From positions 150,282,870 through 150,346,869 of the forward strand of contig NC_090021.1 in the NCBI RefSeq assembly GCF_037176765.1: a DNA stretch of 64,000 nucleotides. The letters are read 5' to 3'. Every line of letters starts with the position of its first letter. Positions within the stretch are counted from its first letter, which is position 1. A program made the translations under genes and the position numbers. The notes beneath the pieces were generated by a model. That model searched no databases. It saw only the letters and a program-made list of their open reading frames with translations, and was not told the DNA's origin. This document shows, in pieces, positions 40,987-50,860 of this stretch. This stretch comes from Anolis sagrei (Eukaryota > Chordata > Lepidosauria > Squamata > Anolidae).

Positions 40987-41582
40987 GAGGAGCCCCCGGT
41001 GACACAGTGGGTTAAACCCCTGTGCCGGCAGGACTGAAGACCGACAGGTCACAGGTTCGAATCCGGGGAGAGGCGGATGAGCTCCCTCTATCAGCTCCAG
41101 CTCCTCATGCGGGGACATGTGAGAAGCCTCCCACAAGGACGATAAAAACATCAAAATCATCCGGGCGTCCCCTAGGCAACGTCCTTGCAGACGGCCAATT
41201 CTCTCATACCAGAAGCAGGCATGTAGCCGGGGGGGGGGGGGGCTCGGGGGGCTTCAGCCCCCCCCGAAATTCTCATGGTGGTTCGCGAAAAGGCCTTACT
41301 GGTGCACTATTTAAACTGTTATGTTTATTCATATCATGATCTGATCACCATACTCAATATATCCCATATGCATGGGGATATTCGGGTAATGATACAAAAG
41401 GTTTGCTAGGCTAGACCCTCTTTCACTCAGACTCAGCCCCCCCCAAAACTCAGCCCCCCCCCCGAAACCCCCCCTGAAATTTTTTTAGCCCCCCCCCCCC
41501 GAAACGAAATCCTGGCTACGGGCCTGACCAGAAGCGACTTGCAGTTTCTCAAGTCGCTCCTGACATGATAAAAAAAAAAGAA
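40987..41582 (+). repeat. tRNA-derived SINE, plus strand, split by a hAT element
   Basis: The head AGCCCCCGGTGACACAGTGG and B-box GGTTCGAATCC are tRNA-like. The tail is AAGTCGCTCCTGACATGATA followed by A8-10. It is interrupted at 41216-41526. Confidence 0.88.
41216..41526. mobile_element. hAT element with G/C runs, uninterrupted copy
   Basis: CAGGCATGTAGCC and GGCTACGGGCCTG termini lie in an exact 8-bp duplication, ACCAGAAG (41208-41215 and 41527-41534). It contains no L2 insert and so serves as the empty-site form of the copies in the unknown gene's intron 1. Confidence 0.92.
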
Positions 41583-42236
41583 GTTCATAAGGGAGTTTAC
41601 CAAGCTCTGAGTTTCCCCTGTATATTTGTACACATGTGTAATGTACAATCAGCTTTGCTTCATGCATTTCCCTTTGTGGCACTTGTACTGGGAATGGCAC
41701 AAGCAATAATAAGGATAATATGCACTCCTTCCTCTCTCCACATGTGGCTCTCATTTTTGCTTTGAGTTGTAACTGTCAGTGAGCACAAATAGGAATGGCA
41801 TGCACATTTTGTTTGTAAAACCGATTTAAGAAAGCTCATGACTCTATTATAAGGAATCAAACCTGCTCCCTTCGAAGAACAAATTTTGATGTGAACATCA
41901 AGCCTGGTAAAAACTAATCACAACTCTAGTTTTGCTTTTGTGGAATTTTGTGTGTACGGTAATGCTTCTTCAGATCATCTTGTGGACAACCACTGGGTGG
42001 CAGCAAAGGAACACCAAAAAACTGCAAACAGAGGGCCCAGTAATGAGTGTTTGAAAGATTGGCGGTAATGGATAGGGTGGAAGGCAGAAAAGTGGCAAAA
42101 TGGAAAATTTGGCATAGTTAAAACAAACTGCAGATCATTTCCTCGCCTATTCTTGTTGTCACAATTACACATCTACCAAGACGTCTTTTTTATTTCCATT
42201 ATCTGACTATTTTTCTTTTAAATAAAGTATTCCTAT
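41583..42236. other. No gene or clear repeat
   Basis: No supported coding frame or repeat family was seen here. Confidence 0.55.
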
Positions 42237-43347
42237 TGTTATGAGCCTGCAAATTGTTCCTAACTTATGGTGACTCTAAGTGACAATCCTGCCAGGCTTT
42301 TCATGGCAGGATTGTAGGTAAGAGCTTTTACCTACAAGAAGCACTGCCTGAACATCAAGCAAAAAGTGGGTGCTAGAAACAATATCATACGAAAGCTGAC
42401 TGGCACAACCTGGGGATCAAAACCAGATACAGTGAAGACATCTTCCCTTGCGCTGTGCTAGTATGCATGCCCAGTGTGGAACACATCTCACCACACTAAA
42501 ACAGTGGATGTGGCTCTTAATGAGACATGCTGCATTATCACGGGGTGTCTGCGCCCTACACCACTGGAGAAATTACACTGCTTAGCCGGTATTGCACCAC
42601 CTGACATCCACCGGGAAGTAGCAGCCAATAGTGAAAGGACCAAGGCAGAGACATCTCCAGCTCATCCCCTGTTTGGGTATCAACTAGCACGTCAACGACT
42701 TAAATCTAGAAATAGTTTTCTAAGATCTACAGAGACACTCGCCGGAACACCTCAGCAAGTGAGAGCCCAAAAGTGGCAGGCCCAAACCCAGAACCTCAAC
42801 CAATGGCTGATACCAAATGAGAAAATCCCTCCTGGGCACACAGAGGACTGGGCGACTTGGAAGGCGCTGAACAGACTGCGCTCTGGCACCATGAGATGCA
42901 GAGCCAACCTTCAGAAATGGGGCTACAAAGTGGAATCCTGGACATGCGAGTGTGGAGAAGAGCGAACCACTGACCACCTGCTGCAATGCAACCTGAGCCC
43001 TGCCACATGCACCATGGAGGACCTTCTTGCAGCAACACCAGAAGCACTCCAAGTGGCCAGATACTGGTCAAAGGACATTTAATCAACTACCAAACTCACA
43101 AACTTTGTATTTTGCCTGTTTTTCTTGCTTTGTTCTGTTAGAAATGTAATATAATTGACTGGTTGCCCTGACACGATAAATAAAAAAATGGCAGGATTTG
43201 TTCGAAGAGATTTTGCCTTTTCCTCTCTCTAAGGCTGAGATAATGTGATTTGTCCAAAGTCAACTAGTGAGTTTCCATAGCCAGGATTCAAACCCTGGTC
43301 TCCAGAGTTGTAATCCCATGGCCAACCTACTACACCACACTGGCTAT
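42237..43347 (-). repeat. MIR-like tRNA SINE split by a LINE
   Basis: The left part (CAAATTGTTCCTAACTTATGG, GTGACTCTAAG) and right part (GTCCAAAGTCAACTAGTGAG, GGATTCAAACCCTGGTCTCC) form one SINE interrupted by the LINE at 42314-43187. The insertion duplicated ATGGCAGGATT (42303-42313 and 43188-43198). Confidence 0.75.
42314..43187 (+). repeat. Jockey/I-like non-LTR LINE, 5'-truncated
   Basis: A 202-codon frame (42474-43082) carries VWNTSHHTKTVDVALNET-like sequence, LEKLHCLAGIAPPDIHREVA and a CECGEERTTDHLLQC cysteine-histidine motif near the C-terminus. The tail is CCTGACACGATAAATAAAAA, the same as that of the tRNA SINE. The 11-bp flanking duplication proves target-primed insertion. Clade inferred; an inverted copy lies at 46173-47250. 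Confidence 0.85.
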
Positions 43348-44228
43348 TAGGGCTGGGCAATTCGTTTCGTTAATTCGTAATTCGTTAAAAAATTCATTAA
43401 TTTTTAAATTACAAAACGATAACGAATCAGTCTGGAGCAACTTTTTTAAAAAACGAATTTTTAAAGCTATTTTGTAATTGTTTTGTAATTGTTTCGTTAT
43501 TATTTCAGCTCCTGGCTGCAAAGGGGCCCGAGCAGGGGCAAGGAGAAGGGAAGGCAGGCGAGAGAGAGACTGAGCGAACAAGCTCCCTTCCCGGCCTGGC
43601 TTCCTCCCCTGGCTCCCCTGGCTCCCCCCGCCCCCTTCTTCCCCCTTTTCCCGGCTCACCTGGGCATGCACACCCCACACATGCCCGGCCCGGCGCAGGG
43701 GTGGTCCGGCGTGCCCACTCAGCGGGGCCCTGGCATCTGCCGCCCTGGGAAAGAGAAAGACCCCCGCCCAGCAGCAGCGGCAAGGCCGCTGACTCCCCCG
43801 ATCGCCTCCCCCGCCGGGAAAAGGAAACGCAGGAGGAGGCGCAGCAACAGCAGCGGAGCAACCACCCGATTCTTCTCTCTCCCTCTCTCTAAAGTGTGTG
43901 TATGTGTGCCGCCTCTATCTCTGGCTGTGCGCGCGCTGCGTGCGCAAGACGGAGGCGACCGCGCGGGTGGGAGGGAGGGATAGAGAGGGGGCGGACTAAA
44001 ACTATTATTAAAAACTATTATTATTAAAACTATTATTTAAAACTAATATTTTCATGTTGCACAACCGCGTCCGCCATTTTAACGAATTGATTCGTTAATA
44101 ATAACGAAATTTCGTAAATACCGAACTTTTAAAAAGGAAAATTTTGTAATTATTTTAAATATCGAAACAAAAAAACACCCCAATTACAAATCGATTTTAG
44201 AAACAAATTTTTGCGTTGTTACCCAAGC

Positions 44229-44231
<3 letters not shown>
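43348..44231. mobile_element. hAT MITE with CpG-rich core, second copy
   Basis: It shares termini and core with 32449-33260. The core (about 43500-43985) has an extra stretch near 43690-43740 (GGTGGTCCGGCGTGCCCACT). The right flank is a (TA)n run, which hides the target duplication. Confidence 0.88.

Positions 44232-44270
<39 letters not shown>
44232..44270. repeat. (TA)n microsatellite
   Basis: A TA run directly abuts the MITE end. Confidence 0.95.
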
Positions 44271-44273
<3 letters not shown>

Positions 44274-44329
44274 GTATGAAACTCTTCTAAATATATATAT
44301 GAGATCTTACATATCATGTATAATGTATG

Positions 44330-44720
44330 TATACATTTCATACTATGGGCTACCCTTGTACCAAGTTTGGGAACTTCAGCTTTTTCAAAATACACCAGCC
44401 AGACTGATTACGGGAACAGCTAGGAGTGAGCATATTACATTTGTCCTACAGTCACTCCACTGGCTGCCAATTAGTTTCCAGGCAAAGTACAGGGTGTTGG
44501 TTTTGACCTTTAAAGCCCTACATGGTTTGGATCCAGGTTACCTAAAGGATCACCTTCTCCTGTACAATCTGCCCCACACACTTAGGTCCTCAGGGGGCAG
44601 TTACTCCAACTAGCGAAAACCTGACTGGCAACCACAGGAGACCTTTTCATTGGCTGCTCCACGATTGTGGAACAACCTTCCTGTGGAGCTTTTGCATCTA
44701 AATGCGCTGTTGAAATTTGA
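44330..44720 (+). repeat. L2 LINE fragment
   Basis: RSEHITFVLQSLHWLPISFQ and KYRVLVLTFKALHGLDPGYL match the L2 C-terminus. Confidence 0.85.
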
Positions 44721-44970
44721 AACACATCTCAAGTACTTTGGTCACATCATGAGGAGAAGACGATGGAGAAGACAACAATGCTAGGGAAAATGGCAGGAAA
44801 GAGGAAGAGGGGCTGACCAAGGGAAAGTTGGATGGATGGCATCCTTGAAGTGACTGGATTGACCTTGAAGAAGCTGGGGGTGGTGACGGCCAACAGGGAG
44901 CTCTCACGTGGCTGGTCCATGAGGTCACTAAAAGTTGGACATGACCGAACAAATGAACAACAGATTACAT
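44721..44970 (+). repeat. RTE-BovB LINE 3' fragment
   Basis: Plus-strand sequence with TACTTTGGTCACATCATGAG and GATGGCATCCTTGAAGTGAC is the BovB 3' coding end. It joins the L2 piece directly. Confidence 0.8.
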
Positions 44971-45036
44971 GTAATATTACTAATAATATTACAGCATAGT
45001 GGTATAGTACAATATAATAATAGTAGTATTATGCTA

Positions 45037-45936
45037 TCTATATATATATAAATGCTCTGTGCATAATGAGTACCTTGAAAACAAAAGATCCAATGAACGA
45101 AATCACACCAAATTTGGCAACAAAATGCCTCACAACACAAGGAGTGACCATCACTCAAAAAATTATGGTTTTGTCATTTGGGAGTTGTAGTTTCTGGGAT
45201 TTATAGTTCACCTACAATCAAAGAGCATTCTGAACTCAACCAACGATGGAATAGAGCCAAACTTGGTGCACAGAACTCCCTTGGCCAACAGAAAATACTG
45301 GAAGTGTTTGGTGGACACTGACCTTAAGTTTGGGAGTTATAGTTCACCTACATCGAGAGCACTGTGGACTCAAACAATCATGGATCTGGACCAAACTTGG
45401 CACAAGCACTCAATGCACCCAAATATGAACACAGATGGAGTTTGGGGGAAATAGACTTTGGCATTTGGGAGTTGTAGTCACTGGGATTCACAGTTCACCT
45501 ACAATCAAAGAGCATTCTGAATCCCACGAACAACAGAATCGGGGCAAACTCCCCACACAGAACCCCCATGACCAACAGAAAATACTTAAGGCCATCCAAT
45601 CCAACTCCCTTCATCAGGACAAGAAAATGTAATCAAAGTTGTCCTGACAAAGAGCCATCCAGCCACAGATATAGATAGATAGATATGTTTCACACACACA
45701 GAGATATAGTATCATAGATTTGAAAGGTACCCTTAAAGAAGGACTATGATATGTTGCATATTTCAGAGTAGGCAAACCACACACTCTCCACATCAACACT
45801 GGCAAAGAAACAGCAAGAAATACTGTTTACCCACAAGCATAAAGCAATTACATATATTAGAAACCAACACTTTCTCATTATTTTATTTTCCAGATCAACA
45901 GACTGGGCCACAGCAACGCGTGGCAGGGACAGCTAG
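45037..45936 (+). mobile_element. Non-autonomous Helitron
   Basis: It begins TCTATATATATATAAATG after an A and ends GGACAGCTAG before a T, the Helitron rule (TC start, CTRR end, inserted between A and T). A 3' hairpin GCCAC/GTGGC lies at 45907-45911 and 45920-45924, nine bases before CTAG. It has no Rep/helicase and no terminal repeats. A second copy in reverse is at 58025-58887. Confidence 0.85.
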
Positions 45937-45969
45937 TGATAATAATATAATATATTGTATGTACATACA

Positions 45970-46042
45970 ACTTGTAAGCTGCTCTGAGTCCCCTTCGGGG
46001 TGAGAAGGGCGGGATAGAATGGTGGCAAATAAATAAATAAAA
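45970..46042 (+). repeat. L2-type LINE 3' terminus
   Basis: GAGTCCCCTTCGGGGTGAGA then GGGCGGGATAGAATGG and (AAAT)n is an L2-like end. Confidence 0.7.
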
Positions 46043-46172
46043 CTCAGAAGATCAAGGCAGAATAACCCACAATACGTGCTTTGAACTGGGTTATCTTGAG
46101 TCCACACTGCCATATAAGCCAGTTCAAAGCAGATAATGTGGGATTTTATTCAGCTGTGTGGAAGGGACCTCT
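46043..46172. mobile_element. Palindromic MITE copy
   Basis: It shares AATGTGGGATTTTATTCAGC and TGTGTGGAAGGGACC with the MITE at 12963-13118. Confidence 0.65.
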
Positions 46173-47250
46173 ATTTATTTGTCGTGTCAGGGCAACCAGT
46201 CAATTATATTACATTTCTAACAGAACAAAGCAAACAAGCAGACAAAATACAAAATTTGTGAGTTTGGTAGTTGATTAAATGTCCTTTGACCAGTATCTGG
46301 CCACTTGGAGTGCTTTTGGTGTTGCTGCAAGAAGGTCCTCCATTGTGCATGTGGCTGGGCTCAGGTTGCATTGCAGCAGGTGGTCCGTGGTTTGCTCCTC
46401 TCCACACTCGCATGTTGTGGATTCCACTTTGTAGCCCCATTTCTTGAGGTTGGCTCTGCATCTCGTGGTGCCAGAGCGCAGTCTGTTCATCGCCTTCCAA
46501 GTTGCCCAGTCCTCTGTGTGCCCAGGGGGGAGTCTCTCATTTGGTATCAGCCGTTGGTTGAGGTTCTGGGTTTGAGCCTGCCACTTTTGGACTCTCGTTG
46601 CTGGGGTGTTCCAGCGAGTGTCTCTGTAGATCTTAGAAAACTATTTGCTGATTTAAGTCGTTGATGTGTTGGCTGATACCCAAACAGGGGATGAGCAGGA
46701 GATGTCTCTGCCTTGGTCCTTTCACTATTGGCTGCTACTTCCCGGCGGATGTCAGGTGGTGCAATACCGGCTAAGCAGTGTAATTTCTCCAGTGGTGTAG
46801 GGCGCAGACACCCCGTGATAATGCGGCATGTCTCATTAAGAGCCACATCCACTGTTTTAGTGTGGTGAGATGTGTTCCACACTGGGCATGCATACTCAGC
46901 AGCAGAGTAGCATCGCGCAAGGGCAGATGTCTGCACTGTATCTGGTTGTGAACCCCAAGTTGTGCCAGTCAGCCTTCATATGATATTGTTTCTAGCACCC
47001 ACTTTTTGCTTGATGTTCAGGCAATGCTTCTTGTAAGTCTCTCCAGAACTTTGTAGAGGTGGCACAGCAGGGAGATTGGTCTGTAGCTTTTTGGGTCATT
47101 GCGGTCTTTGCCTGGCTTCAAGATGGCAATGACTCTTGCTTTCCTCCAGATTTTGGGGATCTGACAGGATGCAGTCCAGTTGTTCATCAGCTCCAGCAGC
47201 CAGTGCCTTGCTTTTGGGTCAAAGTTCTTGATTTGTTCTAACAACCCAGT
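46173..47250 (-). repeat. Jockey/I-like LINE, inverted relative of the 42314 copy
   Basis: The minus strand repeats the same C-terminal sequence (VESTTCECGEEQTTDHLLQC) and tail, and extends further upstream with RKARVIAILKPGKDRNDPKS and YRPISLLCHLYKVLERL, a classic reverse transcriptase start motif. Frames are broken at about 46560 and 46940. The 5' end stops close to the TRAM2 CpG island. Confidence 0.85.
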
Positions 47251-47329
47251 TCAGAGCAAATACTGTCGAGTATCTGCCTCGATATTCTATGTTATATGAC
47301 TACGTGGAAAGGCCCAAGGAAGGACACAG

Positions 47330-47900
47330 GCCGCAAAAGAGCCGGGTTCGAAAGCAGCGCTGGAGACATGAGCGCAGAGCAAGGGATCTAGAGCTCGTGA
47401 GCCGGGCGTCGTCCGCGCGAGACTTCCTGCCGCGATGGAGGGGGAGAGCGAGAGAGGGAGAAGGAGGGAGGGGCTGCTCCTGCCACGCGGCGTTCCGTCG
47501 GAGCTGCCGGGCTGCCTCCTGGGCCCGTTCTGGCAGGGCAGGGGTTAAGCGGAAGTGGGCGGGGCCTCTGGCCAGACGGCCAGCCAACCAGGCGCCCGCC
47601 CGCCGCGCCTGCGCAGAGTGGCTGGTGCTTGAGGCGCGGTCTGAGCCGCTGGCGAAGTTGCCCCGGGGCGGCCAGGGAGAAGTTGGCGGCGCCGGGGCCG
47701 CGGTCTGCCCGCACGGTCGCCCGCTATGGCGTTCCGGAGGCGGACCAAGAGCCACCCACTCTTCAGCCAGGAGTTCCTCATCCACAACCACGCCGACATC
47801 GGCTTCTGCCTGGTGCTCTGCGTCCTGGTCTCGCTCATGTTTGAGGTGAGAGGCTCCCCTCAGGGAAGGCCAAGGCCGCCCACTCAGGGCCGCAGCCTGC
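47330..47900 (+). promoter_or_regulatory. TRAM2: TRAM2 CpG-island promoter and 5' UTR
   Basis: A CpG-dense block surrounds the TRAM2 start. It contains GC boxes (GGGCGGGGCC at about 47558) and an NRF1-like CGCCTGCGCAG near 47605. There is no TATA box. The transcription start probably lies between about 47550 and 47700. Confidence 0.75.
47726..47845 (+). CDS. TRAM2: TRAM2 exon 1 (translocating chain-associated membrane protein 2)
   Basis: Forty codons open with MAFRRRTKSHPLFSQEFLIH and end LMFE before a GTGAGA donor, phase 0. MAFRRRTKS with NHADIGFCLVLCVL is TRAM2; TRAM1 starts MAIRKKS. TRAM proteins are multi-pass ER membrane proteins with a TLC domain that sit next to the Sec61 translocon; TRAM2 is known for a role in type I collagen synthesis with the SERCA2b pump. 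This exon gives the cytosolic N-tail and the start of membrane segment 1. The start is fixed by the conserved MAFRRR and the GCTATGG context. The gene continues at 62708 after a 14.9-kb intron and then leaves the window. Confidence 0.95.
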
Positions 47901-47982
47901 CTTCCGATGTGACACTGCCACACTCCCAACACCACATCAACGTGAAACCATGGAGTTCCACAGAGTTTACTCTGTTTGGTCG

Positions 47983-48195
47983 AAGCTTTTCATGGCTGGG
48001 TTACTGTGAATTTTCCGGGCTGTATGGCCATGTTCCAGAAGCATTCTCTCCTGACGTTTCGCCTGCATCTGTGGCAGGCATCCTCAGAGGTTGTGAGGTC
48101 TGTTGGAAACTAGGAAAATCGGCTTTATATATCTGTGGAATGTCCAGGGTGGGATAAAGAACTCTTGTCTGTGGGAGGCAGGTGTGAATGTTTCA
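47983..48195 (-). repeat. Penelope-like repeat in TRAM2 intron 1
   Basis: It matches 24225-24430, with the hammerhead-like core at 48047-48092 best preserved. An inverted partner follows at 48500-48640. Confidence 0.55.
48047..48092 (-). ncRNA. Hammerhead-ribozyme-like motif, best stem II
   Basis: Minus strand: CTGAGGAT, then GCCTGC paired perfectly with GCAGGC across a CACAGAT loop, then GAAACGTC and AGGAG. This is the only copy with a fully paired 6-bp stem II by eye. Confidence 0.5.
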
Positions 48196-48500
48196 AGTTA
48201 TTATTATTATTAAACTTTATTTGTACCCCGCTAGCATCTCCCGAAGGATTCGATGCGGCTTACACAGGCCGAGGCCTCAACACACAACACAACAATACAA
48301 TCTAAGCAAATCAAACAATTAAATACAGAATAAAGCAAAATAAACAACAGGCACAATACACTAAACACAATAAAACTGGGCCGGGCCGGGCCAGAGTAAT
48401 GGGTACAAGATTAAAAGTGCTGATGTGACAGGAGGTGTATATAGGGCTTCCAGGGCAAGTGCGATGTGCAGCGATCATTGGTTCTGATAAAGTGCTTATG
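48196..48500 (-). repeat. L2 LINE 3' end
   Basis: (TTA)n followed by CTTTATTTGTACCCCGCTAG and GATGCGGCTTACACAGGCC is an L2-type terminus in reverse, inserted between two Penelope-like pieces. Confidence 0.75.
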
Positions 48501-48640
48501 GGACTTCAAGTGGCCATCTTCCTAGTTTACAACAGACTTCACAACCTCTGGGGATGCTTGCCATAGTTGCAGGCGAAATGTCAGGAGGGAATGTCTCTAG
48601 ACCATGGCCATACAGCCCGAAAAACTTACAGCAACCCTCT
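48500..48640 (+). repeat. Penelope-like repeat fragment with hammerhead-like motif
   Basis: Plus strand with CTGGGGATGCTTGCC and GCAGGCGAAATGTCAGGAGG at 48543-48588. The core differs from consensus at two sites, so this copy is likely inactive. Confidence 0.5.
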
Positions 48641-48659
48641 ATTTGGGTTGCTTTCTGTT

Positions 48660-48737
48660 GTTGTTGTTATTTATTTATTTATTTATTTACTGCTCTTATA
48701 TACCGCAATTCTCAGCCCAAGGGCGACTCATTGCGGT
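48660..48737 (-). repeat. L2-type terminus
   Basis: (TTTA)n then TATACCGCAATTCTCAGCCC and GGGCGACTCATTGCGGTG, cut off by the SINE that follows. Confidence 0.65.
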
Positions 48738-48995
48738 GTCAGGAGTGACTTGAGAAACTGCAAATCGCTTCTGGTGTGAGAGAATTGGCCATCTGCAAGG
48801 ACGTTGCCCAGGGGGATGCCCGGATGATTTAATGTTTTTATCATCCTTGTGGGAGGCTTCTCTCATGTCCCCATATGAGGAGCTGGAGCTGATGGAGGGA
48901 GCTCATCCGCCTCTCCCCGGATTCGAACCTGCGACCTGTTGGTCTTCAGTCCTGCCGGCACAGGGGTTTAACCCACTCCTCCACCGGGGGCTCTA
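48738..48995 (-). repeat. tRNA-derived SINE
   Basis: The left end has GTCAGGAGTGACTTGAGAAA and the right end GGATTCGAACCTGCGACCTG and CCACCGGGGGCTC. It is complete at the tRNA head. Confidence 0.88.
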
Positions 48996-49439
48996 TTTGG
49001 GTTGTTGTACTCTATTTGTATCCTGCCTTTCTCTACCCTGAAAAGTCAGCATTACATATGGCAACTATTCACTGCCTTTGGATAGCAAACATTTAAGCTA
49101 AACGTTAAAATTAAATGCACATTAAAACATCTAAACATTGCATTCAATATTGCATTCAACATAACCACAGCTCTAGGATAAATATTTCAATCTCTTTGTC
49201 CTTGTCTTTGTCACCCTGTACTGTCTGCCAGATGGCAATAATTTTTTAAAAAATATATGCCAGGTGAGATGGATCCCCAAGAATGCTCTGAGCTTTTTTA
49301 AGGCAGCGGGAATTAAAAAGTTATTTCAAAGAGGGAGAGGGCAACCAGTGATTTTCTGTTCAGAAGTGGTGACCCATTGAAGCGCCTTCCTTTCTGCCAC
49401 TACCAAACTATGTGCAGCTACCAAACCATGTGCAGATGT

Positions 49440-50860
49440 AGTAGGTTAGAACACTCTCCATATCACAGTGGTAGAAAGTCACCAGCATAACCACATGGGC
49501 ATCCAGTCCAACTCCCTCCAGGCAGGAAAAGAACAATCAAAGCACCCCCGACAGATTGCTATCCAGTCTCTGTTTAAAAGCTTTCAAGAATGGAGCTTCC
49601 ATCAGACTCAGAGGCAGAGAACTCTACTGCTGAACAGCTCTCACAGTGAAGGTGGAATCTCCTTTCCTGTCATTTGAATCCATTGCTTGAGTCCTAGTTT
49701 CCAGGGCTGCAGAAAGCAATCCTGTTCCCTTTGCCTTATGACAGCCATTCACATATTAAAACATGACTATCATGTATCATGATATCAGTGGCGCAGCGGG
49801 TTAAACCTGCTGACCTTGCTGACTGAAAGGTTGGCGTTTCGAATCGGGGGAGCGGGGGTGAGCTCCCGCTGTTAGCCCCAGCTTCTGCCAAGCTAGTAAT
49901 CTGAAAACATGCAAATATGAGTAGTCAATAGGTACCACTTCTGTGGGAAGGTAACAGCACTTGATGCAGTCATGCTAGCCACATGACCTTGGGGGCATCT
50001 ATGGACAAAGCCCGCTCTTTGGTTTAGAAATGGACATGAGCACCACCCTCAGATTCGGACATGACTAGATTTAATTTTATGGGAAAGCTTTACCTTTAAT
50101 ATCATGTCTCCTCTCAACCTTCCCTTCTGCATGCTAAACATCCCCAGCTCTTTAAGTCGCTCTTCATAGAGATTCATGCTCTCATTTTAGTTGCCCTTCT
50201 GAGGACACATTCCAGCTTGTCATGATCTCTCTTAAATTATTAAATTGGACACAGTATTCCAGATGAGGTCTAACCAAAGCAGAATAGAGATCCACCATGA
50301 TTTCCCTCCATATAGACACTAAATTCCTTTTGATGCAGCCCAAAATCCCATTGGATTTTTAAACTGCTGCATCACATTATTGGCTGATGTTCAACTTCTT
50401 GGCCGCTAAGACTCCAAGATCTTTTTCACATTTGTCGAGACAAGTGTCTCCCAACCTGTATCTGTGCATTTAATTATTATTTTTTTGCCTAAGTGTAGTA
50501 GCCTACATTTCTCCTTGTTGAAATTCATTTTGTTAGTTTGGACCCATCTCTCTAATCTTTTGAGATCATTTTGAATTCTGTGCCTGTCTTCTAGGGTATT
50601 AGCTGTCCCTTCTAATTTGGTGTCATCTGTAAACTTGATAAGCATGCCCTCTAAACTAAGTCGTTAATAGAAATATTGAATAGGACTGGGCTCAGGAGAG
50701 AACCTGAGCCCAGTACTCCTTTCCAGGATGCAGAGGAACTCTTTGGGTTTGGTTGCTTAACCAATCACAGGTCCACCTAACAATAGCATTGGCTACTAGA
50801 CCATATTTGACTTTTTTGCAAGAATATCATGGGGGACTTTGTTAAATGCCGTATTGAGTT
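49440..50860 (-). repeat. CR1 LINE, split by a Sauria SINE
   Basis: The left part is the CR1 3' end (GATTGCTATCCAGTCTCTG). The right part carries minus-strand LIKFTDDTKLEGTANTLEDR and RWVQTNKMNFNKEKCRLLHL, the CR1 reverse transcriptase region after YADD. The SINE lies at 49790-50098. Confidence 0.85.
49790..50098 (+). repeat. Sauria SINE inside CR1
   Basis: The head CAGTGGCGCAGCGGGTTAAA and B-box GTTTCGAATCGGGG lead to the BovB-like tail GGAAAGCTTTACC. ATCATG-type repeats flank it (about 49779 and 50100). Confidence 0.85.

Noticed and set aside
41025-41075. tRNA gene suggested by GGTTCGAATCC
   Set aside because: The B-box belongs to the head of a SINE with a long tail and A-run; no tRNA cloverleaf was found.
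42474-43082. 202-codon open frame as a host gene
   Set aside because: It is the C-terminus of a jockey/I-like LINE bracketed by an 11-bp target duplication.
47300-47935. Minus-strand open frame of 211 codons over the TRAM2 CpG island
   Set aside because: GC-rich sequence lacks stop codons by composition; it runs antisense to TRAM2 exon 1 and resembles no protein.
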